NCBI RefSeq assembly: GCF_019249215.1
Contig: NZ_JAESDI010000008.1
Span: forward strand, 1 to 64,000
Length of the DNA stretch: 64,000 bases
Source of the DNA: Alteromonas lipotrueae
Lineage (GTDB): Bacteria > Pseudomonadota > Gammaproteobacteria > Enterobacterales > Alteromonadaceae
Direction of reading: 5' to 3'
In this document: piece after piece, positions 10,301 through 18,501 of the stretch
Numbering within the stretch: the stretch's first letter is position 1
Layout of the letters: each line of letters starts with the position of its first letter
The notes under the pieces: model-generated
Seen by the model: the letters and a program-made list of their open reading frames with translations, nothing else
Databases searched by the model: none
What the model was told of the DNA's origin: nothing
Translations under genes and position numbers: made by a program

Positions 10301-11327
10301 GTACTATTTCAGTATTACGGTATTGCCTGCGCATTAGCGCATCTTGGGTGTCGCGAATTTCACGCTCCCCACTTAAGAACACCAAAATATCGCCCGGTTT
10401 CTCGGTTAATAGCTCATCAACCGCTCCCACAATGGCGTCGGTTTGATCGATATCGTTCTCATTGTCTTCAGGGCTGTGATAACGAATTTCAACCGGATAC
10501 GTACGTCCACTCACTTCAATAATAGGCGCATTATTAAAGTGCATCGAGAATCGTTCGGGGTCGATGGTTGCCGAGGTAATAATGAGTTTAAGTTCAGGGC
10601 GCTTGTCTAATAGCTGCCTTAAATAGCCCAGCAAGAAGTCGATGTTTAAGCTACGTTCGTGGGCTTCATCAATAATAATGGTGTCGTACTGATTCAAGAA
10701 ACGGTCGTTTTGCATTTCTGCCAGCAACATACCGTCTGTCATCAGTTTTACGTAGCTTCGCTCGCTAACCTGATCGCTAAAACGAATCTTAAAGCCTACC
10801 TTTTCACCTAGCGGCGTGTTCAGCTCTTCGGCAATACGAGTTGCCACACTGCGAGCAGCCAATCGACGTGGCTGGGTATGCGCTATCATGCCGCTGACAC
10901 CACGGCCAAGCTCTAAACATATTTTCGGCAACTGGGTTGTTTTACCCGAGCCGGTTTCACCCGCTACAATCACCACCTGATTTGCTGCAATGGCTGCTTT
11001 AATATCGTCTTTTTTATCGCTAACCGGCAATGGTGGATAGGTGACTTCAGGTAAATTCTTAAGCCTGACCGCACGCTTATCTACCGACGCTTGAATATCA
11101 TTGGCGAGCTTGTCGTATCGAGTGGCTAACTTGCTTTGCGGGCTATCGGCAGCAGATTCAGTTTGGTTATTATCCTTTACCTTTTCACTGCTATTAAGCT
11201 GCCTCGTGAACTGCTGAATACGCCGTTTTAACGGGAATTTATCCACCGACAGACAATTATCGAGTTTTTCATATAACGGTTTAATCTGAAAAGCGACAGG
11301 CGACGAGGGCGCGTTAGGTGAAGACAA
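7314..11327 (-). CDS. hrpA: ATP-dependent RNA helicase HrpA
   Basis: A DEAH-box helicase of 1337 residues, close to E. coli HrpA (1300). Walker A GETGSGKTT is at 123-131 and DEAH near 219, followed by SATID and the QRAGRCGR motif VI. The helicase-associated and OB-fold regions and the long HrpA-specific C-terminal domain (DUF3418) are present. In E. coli HrpA helps rescue stalled ribosomes and processes fimbrial mRNA. The start is TTG, supported by AGGA seven bases upstream. The gene stands alone. Confidence 0.95.
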   Translation of the reverse strand: MSSPNAPSSPVAFQIKPLYEKLDNCLSVDKFPLKRRIQQFTRQLNSSEKVKDNNQTESAADSPQSKLATRYDKLANDIQASVDKRAVRLKNLPEVTYPPLPVSDKKDDIKAAIAANQVVIVAGETGSGKTTQLPKICLELGRGVSGMIAHTQPRRLAARSVATRIAEELNTPLGEKVGFKIRFSDQVSERSYVKLMTDGMLLAEMQNDRFLNQYDTIIIDEAHERSLNIDFLLGYLRQLLDKRPELKLIITSATIDPERFSMHFNNAPIIEVSGRTYPVEIRYHSPEDNENDIDQTDAIVGAVDELLTEKPGDILVFLSGEREIRDTQDALMRRQYRNTEIVPLYARLSAAEQNRIFQSHTGRRIVLSTNVAETSLTVPGIKYVIDPGVARISRYSARSKVQRLPIEAISQASANQRAGRCGRVSDGICIRLYSEDDYLGRPEFTDPEILRTNLASVILQMLALGLGDIADFPFVQPPDNRNINDGFRLLEEIQAIVKQKGRMQLTKMGRQIARLPIDPRYARMVVEAQRTNALMEVMVIAAGLSIQDPRERPQDKRQQADEKHSEYTDKDSDFISLYNLWDAFKAQQNELSQNHLRKWCKNQFINYLRMREWQDIVSQLKKSVAELGFGIVKNEPDYQAIHEAIASGLLSHIGFKDKDREYLGSRNTRFMVFPGSGLSKSQPKWVMAAELVETSKLFARMVAKIDPAWIESIAGHVSQHSYSEPHWSKKRGAVIAFEKVTLFGLPIVMKRAKVYSLIDPPVCHELFIREGLVEGNTRLNFGFLKENQALLEQADEFEQKTRRRDLLVDDDELVRFYASRIPVEANNEAAFKKWYKNQEALAKQAGGEKSGGKKISEVLTFTEEDVYRQQPGQSIENAFPDAWRQGNITMGLRYHFEPNADDDGVSVIIPLPVLNQVENIGFDWQVAGLRHERIVSMIRTLPKRLRRNFVPAPNFADACIADISETDKNGRPVSLVEAVTAKLRKMTGITVEEDEWNLSQLDRHLIMHFTVVNDKGETIARSDDLHALKQQCAGQVKETFEKAATPELERSGIESWDFDTLPTTFAQKMGGFEVQAFPALVEKGDKVDIALIDEPEKAQSMHRKGVNVLIKNAMPSPLNYLQSKLPNKAKLGLYFNPFGQIKALIDDCIFAGIDALVGEYCEKHNTDIRNKADFDACVDIVRAEINDKVLEIAKQVEQGLTLAHQCQKQMKGNVPLNMINALGDCKGHLSSLVFPGFVSDIGEARLNDWNRYIKGLSRRLEKLPIDPNKDRMHQLTVEKAVNEWEKACGKYPKGKVPQALLDARWMIEELRVSLFAQALGTAYPISAKRISLFLADF

Positions 11328-11729
11328 TTTACCATCCTACTTTTTAATACGAACTGGGTGATACGAACTGTACTATCTGTACTTACGGTGCTTAATAGCG
11401 AAACGAACTGTTAACCATTGCTGTCAAAATAGCCTGTGCTTTTATATACGGCTAGACAGCGGAGGTCGATCCTAGAAGAAGTTGCTTTAAATTTCCACCG
11501 CTAATCACCGTAGCGTGTAGCATAGTGATACGAACCGGATATTTACCCTGCTAGAACAGTAACGAGGCGACGTTTACTCGCGTTAACTGCCAATGTGAAC
11601 CATCGCTATTGCTGCAGGTATTAACAACTGGTTTGAGTTACCAATCGTTAATACCCTTAGGCATAGATATGCAATACGTATTCAATGTCGAATGTTAGTT
11701 TATGCTGAACACAACAACGTTGAGAAGCG
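11328..11729. other. intergenic region upstream of hrpA
   Basis: A 402-bp gap with no coding signal. ACGAACT or ACGAACC occurs four times in the first 200 bases (near 11348, 11362, 11403 and 11530), a weak direct repeat of unknown meaning. No terminator for the antiporter gene was recognised. Confidence 0.35.
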
Positions 11730-13085
11730 CTATTTCACGGCGGCCGAAGCTTCTGTTAATTCATCGTCATTTTTCTGTTCAAATGTGGGAAAGTTGAACC
11801 ATATCGCCAGTAAGCCAAACACAAAAATAAGCATGGGGTACCAACAATAAGGCGTAATGGCTAGCGGCGATATACCTACTACCGCAGCGGCACTTAATAA
11901 CTGCGCACCATAAGGCACTAGCCCTTGAAAGCTACAAGAGAAAATATCGAGTAGTGATGCAGTACGACGAGGATCTACCCCATACTTTTCGTTTAAATCG
12001 CTCGCGATAGGACCAGCAGTGACAATTGCAATGGTATTGTTAGCGGTGGTTATATCTAAAAAGCTTACCAAGCCAGCAATGCTAAACTCTGCGCCTTTTT
12101 TGCTGGTAACGCGCTTGGTTAAGCGGTTTATCAGCCAGTTAATTCCACCGTTTGCATGCATCAAGGCCACAATCCCGCCAATGGTAATGGCAATCATGGC
12201 GAGGTCTTGCATCCAGCCCATGCCTTTTTGAATGCTGTGCATCATAGTAAGCACTGTGAAACTGCCTTGCATTAACCCCACCACACAAGCAGTTGCAATG
12301 CCCACTGCCAATACAGTAATAACGTTAAAACCGGTTAGCGCGAACCCGATAATGAATAAGTAAGGCAGTATACGCCATGCATCGTACTCTTTGGTGTCAA
12401 TAAGTTCTGAGGTATCTACATCAACAAAGACGAGTAGTAACACCATGGTGGCAAGGCAAGCTGGTAACGCTACCATCAAATTTGCACGAAATTTGTCTTT
12501 TAGCTGTACGCCTTGGGTTCGGGTGGCCGCAATAGTGGTGTCTGATACAAACGACAAATTATCACCAAACATAGCGCCGCCCACTACCACACCTAGGGCA
12601 AGTTCAACAGGTAAGCCTAAGCTATTTGCCAGCCCAGCCCCTATGGGTGAAAGCGCGGTAATGGTGCCCATTGAAGTCCCCATGGCAAACGAGATAAAGC
12701 AGCAAATTAAAAATAGCCCGGGTAAAATCATGGCGGTGGGTACAAATTGCAATGCCATATTTACCGTAGCATCGCGAGCACCTATATCGATGGTGACTGC
12801 GTAGAACGCGCCTGCAAGAAGAAATATCAGCACCAGTAAAATAATGTTTTTATCACCGCCGCCTTTGCAAAACGTTTGTACTTTTTCTGAGAAACTTACC
12901 TTTTTACCTTTAGGGTTTAAGCATAAGCCGTAACCTGCACTAATAAAGAACGCTACTAAAATTGGCATAGCAGTAATATCGTTAGTAATAAGCCCTGTAG
13001 CTACCACCAAAACAACGAATAATAAAATGGGTGTTAATCCCATCGGGTTAGGTAAAGGTTGGCTTTTTGAATTTGATTGCTGCAC
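11730..13085 (-). CDS. Na+/H+ antiporter, NhaC family
   Basis: A polytopic inner-membrane protein, about 451 residues with around 11-12 helices, of the NhaC-type ion transporter superfamily. It probably exchanges Na+ for H+, though some relatives carry organic acids or amino acids. The family-like stretch around AMGTSMGTITALSPIG and GGAMFGDNLSFVSDTTIAATRTQG is present. The reading frame extends upstream to 13256, but that extension is hydrophilic and unlike a transporter N-terminus. I chose the GTG at 13085, shortly before NPMGLTPILLFV. It lies downstream of the AraC regulator on the same strand, which may control it. Confidence 0.8.
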   Translation of the reverse strand: MQQSNSKSQPLPNPMGLTPILLFVVLVVATGLITNDITAMPILVAFFISAGYGLCLNPKGKKVSFSEKVQTFCKGGGDKNIILLVLIFLLAGAFYAVTIDIGARDATVNMALQFVPTAMILPGLFLICCFISFAMGTSMGTITALSPIGAGLANSLGLPVELALGVVVGGAMFGDNLSFVSDTTIAATRTQGVQLKDKFRANLMVALPACLATMVLLLVFVDVDTSELIDTKEYDAWRILPYLFIIGFALTGFNVITVLAVGIATACVVGLMQGSFTVLTMMHSIQKGMGWMQDLAMIAITIGGIVALMHANGGINWLINRLTKRVTSKKGAEFSIAGLVSFLDITTANNTIAIVTAGPIASDLNEKYGVDPRRTASLLDIFSCSFQGLVPYGAQLLSAAAVVGISPLAITPYCWYPMLIFVFGLLAIWFNFPTFEQKNDDELTEASAAVK

Positions 13086-13267
13086 AGAAAACTCTACTTC
13101 TTTAGATCGGAATGGGCTCGGCGAATGGCCGACAATTAGTTTACCTATAATACGCGTTACGTATAAACGATTATGTCTAAACCCGTTTATGTAAGCGCGT
13201 TTGTTTAAGCAAGCTTTCGCAAAAACAAACGAAAGGATAAAAGGTTTTGCACCCAATGCAAAGTAAA

Positions 13268-14362
13268 TTAACGGGCGCGAAGCTCACTTGGGGTCAAGCC
13301 AGTTAACCGTTTTACCGCACGGCGAAAATTAGGGAGGTCGGAAAAGGCCATTTGAGAGGCGCTTTGTTCGTTGTTTAGCTTTTTAAGCGCCAGTAATACT
13401 ATTGCTTGTTGCCGCCGGGCTTCTTCGCTTAGCCCACGATACGTGTAGTGATGATCGCTCAGCTTTCGTTTTAACGTTGCGGTACTGTAACCCAAGCTTT
13501 CAGCTAAATCCGCTAAGCCTTTTTGTGGCTCCTGCAACGTTAAACTTCTTATGTAGTCGAGTAAACTCAGATGTGAAGGGGATTGGGTTTGAGGTTGCTG
13601 ATACTCTGCACTCTTCCCCCCCTCACATTTATGATTGGCGTTTTCGTCATAGCCACTTTCAACACACGTACTTTTCTCAATAGCAAAAGGAAAAGGACTC
13701 ACCATACAAGATTTGGGAAGCGTTATAGACATTAACGGCGCATTGAAAGTAACTCGAAGCCCCAGGTAAGTCTCAAAATCTTGAACATTGCGCGGTCTAT
13801 CGGAATCCATTGTAAAGCGTAAAGGTAAACGAGTGCCGGTCCACTGCTTCAACAAGGCCACCAGCATAGATAAATACAGCTGGGCAATAAATGGCCACAG
13901 CTTTTGATTACCTTTTTTTTCACACCCCATGGTGTCTTGTAACACCCATATGTATTTATCTTGCAGGGTAAAGCGCTTAAACGATACCAAGGGAATACTT
14001 CCCCAACGTATTGCGATAAGCGTTTCAATCGCTTGCTCAAGGTTTTGGCTATGTTTAATATCGGCTAAATCTGCACGCAGCCATACCCCACCTAAACTCT
14101 TTCCTATCAGAAAGCTAACATCGTTACCTTTGCATTGCCCTCTTACATTTGACAGTAAGGCAATACATTGTTTAGCGCTAATACGTGTATTCACCGTAAG
14201 ACTATCGTCAAAAATCCCTGTGCCGCGAAGTATCTTGTCTTTACTTGCTCCTCGGGGAATGGCGACGTCGAGCACAGCGTTTACAAGGTGATACGCGGGT
14301 ATCACCTTGTCCGACTTAGTCACTGGTACAATCGTAAGTGCTGGTGTTGAATTAGCTATCAC
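13268..14362 (-). CDS. AraC family transcriptional regulator
   Basis: A 364-residue regulator with an N-terminal arabinose-binding-type domain (PF12625-like, about 20-210) and a C-terminal AraC helix-turn-helix pair (about 265-364) ending NFRRAVKRLTGLTPSELR. This layout is that of OruR/ArgR-like regulators that sense small metabolites. The start is GTG and shares one base with the stop of the upstream GGDEF gene (TAGTG), indicating translational coupling. The C-terminus is followed by the NhaC antiporter gene, a plausible target. The effector is unknown. Confidence 0.85.
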   Translation of the reverse strand: MIANSTPALTIVPVTKSDKVIPAYHLVNAVLDVAIPRGASKDKILRGTGIFDDSLTVNTRISAKQCIALLSNVRGQCKGNDVSFLIGKSLGGVWLRADLADIKHSQNLEQAIETLIAIRWGSIPLVSFKRFTLQDKYIWVLQDTMGCEKKGNQKLWPFIAQLYLSMLVALLKQWTGTRLPLRFTMDSDRPRNVQDFETYLGLRVTFNAPLMSITLPKSCMVSPFPFAIEKSTCVESGYDENANHKCEGGKSAEYQQPQTQSPSHLSLLDYIRSLTLQEPQKGLADLAESLGYSTATLKRKLSDHHYTYRGLSEEARRQQAIVLLALKKLNNEQSASQMAFSDLPNFRRAVKRLTGLTPSELRAR

Positions 14363-15333
14363 TATGCAGCGTTCCTGCTACCGCTTTTAGTGCCGGATTT
14401 ACTGCGCTTATTACTCCCATCAGTACCATCAAGCCTATCGCCGTCTTCAAGCTGAAGTAGTAAATGCTGCAAGGTAGCGTTTAGCGAAGCTTCCACACCA
14501 AGTGGCGCCACCACTGCACGCGCACTGGTATAAATGGCAGCCGTGTCTTCCTTATAGCGAAACGCCACATGGCCGATACTTGCTCTAACTTCTTTAACGA
14601 TACCTTGTGCTTCAGCTTCATTCACATTAGGCAGTAATAGCGCGAACCTATCGCCGGCATACCGACAAGCTAAATCTTGTTGTCTCAGGTTCATCACAAC
14701 CAATTGGGCGACTTCGTGTAAATAACGGTCGCCTTCGGCTTGTCCATAGCGCCGATTAAAATAAGAAAATTCATTAATATCGATAATGGCCACATAGCCA
14801 CTATTCCCAGACGCTTGCAATGCGGTAACCCGTGATTGCCAGTAATCGCCTCGATACAACTGGGTAATAGGATCGATTTCTTGGTGATCTCGATAGTCCC
14901 ATTCACGGCGGCGAAGTTGCATGTTGATTGCACGCTGTTCTAAATGCCACAGATACAGCGCGGCTGTCATTATTATCATGCCGATTGCAGCAGGTATAGA
15001 CTCAATCATGCTAAGCCACACAGCAGACTCAGGATAACGTAAAAACTCATCAAGCAAGTCGAGTGTCATTGAGAAGAGGAAAAACACTAAACCTACAATT
15101 AGCAAGCTGGTTACCTTGCCAGGAGGCCGACTGGCCAACACGGCTACAATCCAGCCTAGCGTCAGTAGCACTACACTGCCCTCACCCACAATATCTAATC
15201 CAGATATAATGGCGAGTGGCTTGGGGTTGCCAAAAGTTAGGCTTAATGAGCTAGCCAGTGCGACGATAGTAAAAGTAAAGAATAGCCAGCCTTTGTGGTG
15301 GCTAAACTGCGTGGCATTTCGTAACGTAAACAT
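14362..15333 (-). CDS. membrane protein with degenerate GGDEF domain
   Basis: A 323-residue protein with about five N-terminal membrane helices (about 15-130) and a C-terminal GGDEF-like domain (about 150-300). The active-site loop reads AGDRF at residues 226-230 instead of GGDEF or GGEEF. The first Gly and the acidic residue at the fourth position are lost, so diguanylate cyclase activity is doubtful. The fold around it (DPITQLYRGDYW, IIDINEFSYFNRRYG) is well kept. It may bind GTP or a partner without catalysis. It is translationally coupled to the AraC regulator, so the two probably form one sensing unit. Confidence 0.8.
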   Translation of the reverse strand: MFTLRNATQFSHHKGWLFFTFTIVALASSLSLTFGNPKPLAIISGLDIVGEGSVVLLTLGWIVAVLASRPPGKVTSLLIVGLVFFLFSMTLDLLDEFLRYPESAVWLSMIESIPAAIGMIIMTAALYLWHLEQRAINMQLRRREWDYRDHQEIDPITQLYRGDYWQSRVTALQASGNSGYVAIIDINEFSYFNRRYGQAEGDRYLHEVAQLVVMNLRQQDLACRYAGDRFALLLPNVNEAEAQGIVKEVRASIGHVAFRYKEDTAAIYTSARAVVAPLGVEASLNATLQHLLLQLEDGDRLDGTDGSNKRSKSGTKSGSRNAA

Positions 15334-15465
15334 GAAGTAGCACTCTTATGGGTAACAAACTGTGCTTTTTACGACATCGCTGATAAAAGCAGCCGGAAAT
15401 AAGCAGTAGAACAAGAATTAGGGAATATCCCATTTTTAACCTAATTGTCGAGGGTCAGTTTGGCT

Positions 15466-15486
15466 CACCAATGTGACAAATTGGTG
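15466..15486. promoter_or_regulatory. 7-7-7 inverted repeat, operator candidate
   Basis: CACCAAT and ATTGGTG flank a seven-base centre (GTGACAA). A 21-bp interrupted palindrome in a divergent promoter region suits a dimeric regulator. Which of the two genes it serves cannot be told. Confidence 0.4.
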
Positions 15487-15618
15487 GCAGTGCACCTTTG
15501 AATTTAAAAATATTAACAAAATAACTAAATTTATTAGTATGTTACCAACAGGTCAATTTAGCTCACTCTTCTTTCATTTAGTTCATATTCGCTATTTATG
15601 CCAGTGTAGATAGAGTTC

Positions 15619-15636
15619 TCGTCATGTAACTGTCAT
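15619..15636 (+). promoter_or_regulatory. Pho-box-like site (PhoB)
   Basis: Two seven-base half-sites, TCGTCAT and CTGTCAT, are separated by four bases (GTAA), giving the 11-bp periodicity of a Pho box. The second half-site matches the E. coli consensus exactly and the first at five positions. It lies about 50 bases ahead of the TonB receptor start. The genes that follow release and import phosphate, which fits control by phosphate starvation. Confidence 0.6.
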
Positions 15637-15687
15637 ATCAGCTTTTTACCGTACGTGGGCATCGCACACTTAACTTATGGATTAAGA

Positions 15688-18393
15688 ATGAAAATTAAAA
15701 CCCGTTATTCCACGTTACGCATTGCCTGTATTGCCGCGCTTGGCCTTACTTTTTCTCATCACGCTCTGGCCGCGAATGGCGCTATTACCGGAACCCTAAA
15801 CGACGCTGCAGAGGCGCGAGTTTATGTAGGTGCTAAGGTAAGATTGGTAGAGCTGAACCTCATCACAGAATCTCGACGCGACGGCAGCTTTCGCTTTTCT
15901 GGTGTACCAGCGGGAACCTATACATTAGAGGTGTCGTACCTAGGTGAAGACACCGTTACGCAAAAAGTTACCGTTAATGACGACGCCACGGTGCGACCGG
16001 CCATAGAGTTGGGGCAAGGTGACGAACTTGAAGAACTATTAGTATTGGGGCAGCGTAGTAGCCAGGCCAGTGCCATAAACCAACAACGGGTATCAGACCG
16101 TATATCAAATGTGGTATCTGCCGATGCTATAGGGCAATTCCCCGATCAAAATGCCGCTGAATCATTGCAACGTTTACCTGGCTTGTCGATTGAACGTGAC
16201 CAAGGTGAAGGTCGTTTTGTAGGCATTCGTGGTATCGATCCTAACTTAAACAACGTAACCATTAATGGCTTAAACATTCCTTCACCAGAATCTGGTGTTC
16301 GCTCTGTCGCCTTAGATGTTATTCCCTCTGAGCTAATTCAAACCCTTGAAGTGTCTAAATCGGTTACCCCTGATATGGATGGTGATGCTATTGGTGGCTC
16401 AGTGGAAGTGACCAGTGTCAGCGCTTTTGATAAGCAGCAAGACACCGCGAGTATTACTGTGCAAGGTAGCCAAAATGACTTACGAGACGAAGTAAGCCCA
16501 AAAGTATCAGGCACCATTACAAAAAAACTAACGCCCGATTGGGGTATTGCTGCCGCTTTGTCGTACTTTGACCGTGATTTCGGCTCAGATAACGTTGAAA
16601 GCAATGGCGATGACGAGGTTGAACAACGTCAGTACACCATTACCCGTGAGCGCTTAGGTGGTGCTGTAAACCTTGATTACCGCCCAGACTTTAACAATCA
16701 ATACTACCTTCGTACTCTGTACAGCGAATTTTCAGATGAAGAATACCGTTTAAGCAATACTTTCACCCTAGACGGCGAAGATTCAGAAATTGAGCGTGGC
16801 AGTAAAGACAGAAAAGAAACCCAAAGTATTTTTACGGTAGCCCTTGGCGGTGAACATCAATTGCAAACTTGGAAAGCCGACTGGCAATTAGGCTATGCCA
16901 AATCTGATGAAGATGAGCCAGACGCGCTTTACTATAACTTTGTCACTGAAAACGACAGCATCGATGCAAACCTAAGCACCATTCGCCCTGCTATTACACA
17001 AGATGCAGACGCCATGGACTTATCAACGTACGAGCTAGATGAAATTGCATTTGAAGATAACTACACCAAAGACACCGAAACCAGCTTCAAGCTTGACTTA
17101 GCGCGCCCTGTAAACTTTGGCAGCTATTTAGGTGAGTTAAAATTAGGGACTAAATACCGTAGTCGTGAGAAAGACAGAGACAGCAGTATTTTTATTTACG
17201 ATGGCGATTTCGATGAAATAAACCCTGCTGATTTCGGTGATGATTCACCAGAATACACACTAGGTGATTTTGGTCCGGGTTTGTCTCGTTCCTCTATGCG
17301 TGATTACTTTAACACTAATCGCAGTGCACTAGAGCTCGCTGAACTTGATTCAGAGATTGAATCTAACGGCGCCACCTATGTGAACGAAGAAGATATTTTT
17401 GCCGCTTACGTAATGGGTAGCGTTAATATAGATAAACTTCATATTGTTGCCGGTGTGCGCTACGAGCGTACCGAATTCAGTACATCAGGCATGCGTGTTG
17501 AACTTATTGAAAATGAAGAAACCGATGTTGAAGATGTGGTAAACACGGTATGGGAAGCTGAACGTGACTACGATCACTGGTTGCCCAGCATTAACGCCCG
17601 CTACGCGTTTTCAGACAAACTTCAACTTCGCGCCGCTTACACCCAAACCATTTCACGCCCTAAATTTGAAGATGTTGCAGCGTTTCAAATCATTGAAAGT
17701 AAAACCGAAGAAGACGACGGCGTGTTTGTGACCGAGCGTGAAGCTGAAGTGGGCAATCCTGAGCTCCAGCCCTATGAAGCACAAAACATTGATCTTTCTT
17801 TAGAATATTACCCAGGTGATATCGGCGTACTTTCAGCAGGCTATTTCTATAAAGATATTGATAACTTTGTAGTGTACGCCGACGTAGCAGGCACTGAAGG
17901 CTGGGAAGATTACGATGAAGCTATTCAAGCAATTAACGGTGAAAGTGCCAGCTTACACGGGCTAGAGCTTTCATGGGTTAAAGCTTTTAATAACGGTTTT
18001 ATTATGTCGGCCAATGCCACCTTTACCGATTCAGACGCCACCACATTCTTAGACGGTGAAAAGTTTGAAACCCAATTACCCAACCAGTCAGATACTATCG
18101 GCAACCTTACCTTTGGTTACGAAGCCAACGACTTTAGTTTACGTTTAGCCATGACCTACAAAAGTGAAAACTTCGAGGAAATTGATGGCGATATGTTGCG
18201 CTACGAAGACGAGCACGCTCAGTTAGACTTTACTGCTAAGTACTATATTAATGATGACATGCAAGTCTATTTCAACGCTATCAATATCAATAATGAGCCG
18301 TTTTATAACTACTTCGACTCGCGCACTAACAATGCACAATTTGAAGAATATGGCCGCACGTTTGAGCTAGGTTTCACATGGCAAATGCGCTAA
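15688..18393 (+). CDS. TonB-dependent outer-membrane receptor (phytate-linked)
   Basis: A 901-residue outer-membrane receptor of the TIGR01782-like group. After the signal peptide (ending near HHALA) comes a carboxypeptidase-regulatory-like beta domain (about 28-110). The plug follows, with ISNVVSADAIGQFPDQNAAESLQRLPG, then a large beta-barrel ending in an aromatic-rich strand. The ATG at 15688 gives a normal signal peptide; an upstream GTG at 15655 would add eleven unlikely residues. The next two genes encode a lipoprotein phosphatase and a phytase, and a Pho-box-like site lies upstream. I infer that it imports phytate or a phosphorylated breakdown product. Receptors of this group also take up sugars and peptides, so the substrate is unproven. 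Confidence 0.85.
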   Translation: MKIKTRYSTLRIACIAALGLTFSHHALAANGAITGTLNDAAEARVYVGAKVRLVELNLITESRRDGSFRFSGVPAGTYTLEVSYLGEDTVTQKVTVNDDATVRPAIELGQGDELEELLVLGQRSSQASAINQQRVSDRISNVVSADAIGQFPDQNAAESLQRLPGLSIERDQGEGRFVGIRGIDPNLNNVTINGLNIPSPESGVRSVALDVIPSELIQTLEVSKSVTPDMDGDAIGGSVEVTSVSAFDKQQDTASITVQGSQNDLRDEVSPKVSGTITKKLTPDWGIAAALSYFDRDFGSDNVESNGDDEVEQRQYTITRERLGGAVNLDYRPDFNNQYYLRTLYSEFSDEEYRLSNTFTLDGEDSEIERGSKDRKETQSIFTVALGGEHQLQTWKADWQLGYAKSDEDEPDALYYNFVTENDSIDANLSTIRPAITQDADAMDLSTYELDEIAFEDNYTKDTETSFKLDLARPVNFGSYLGELKLGTKYRSREKDRDSSIFIYDGDFDEINPADFGDDSPEYTLGDFGPGLSRSSMRDYFNTNRSALELAELDSEIESNGATYVNEEDIFAAYVMGSVNIDKLHIVAGVRYERTEFSTSGMRVELIENEETDVEDVVNTVWEAERDYDHWLPSINARYAFSDKLQLRAAYTQTISRPKFEDVAAFQIIESKTEEDDGVFVTEREAEVGNPELQPYEAQNIDLSLEYYPGDIGVLSAGYFYKDIDNFVVYADVAGTEGWEDYDEAIQAINGESASLHGLELSWVKAFNNGFIMSANATFTDSDATTFLDGEKFETQLPNQSDTIGNLTFGYEANDFSLRLAMTYKSENFEEIDGDMLRYEDEHAQLDFTAKYYINDDMQVYFNAININNEPFYNYFDSRTNNAQFEEYGRTFELGFTWQMR

Positions 18394-18464
18394 GAAACAC
18401 CACGTATATTTTGTTTTTAAATAAGATATACGTTTAACACTAAAGCTATTAAACACAACACATT

Positions 18465-18484
18465 GGGCGCGCAACAGCGCGCCC
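18465..18484 (+). other. intercistronic GC hairpin
   Basis: GGGCGCGC and GCGCGCCC form an eight-base all-GC stem with the loop AACA, 17 bases before the phosphatase start. There is no T run after it. It may act as an mRNA processing or stability element that sets receptor and phosphatase levels apart, or weaken initiation of the downstream gene. Confidence 0.65.
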
Positions 18485-18501
18485 TCATCAGAGAAATATT
18501 C

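Larger units (their letters stand above)
15334..15687. other. divergent regulatory region upstream of the phytate operon
   Basis: A gap of about 354 bp between the GGDEF gene and the TonB receptor. It holds a 7-7-7 inverted repeat (15466-15486), an AT-rich stretch (15500-15545) and a Pho-box-like direct repeat (15619-15636). No coding potential was seen. Confidence 0.5.

Noticed and set aside
10345..10352. TGGGTGTC inside hrpA
   Set aside because: It encodes RDTQDA in a stretch that is conserved in HrpA (EIRDTxDAL), so the match is ancestral coding sequence, not a repeat insertion.
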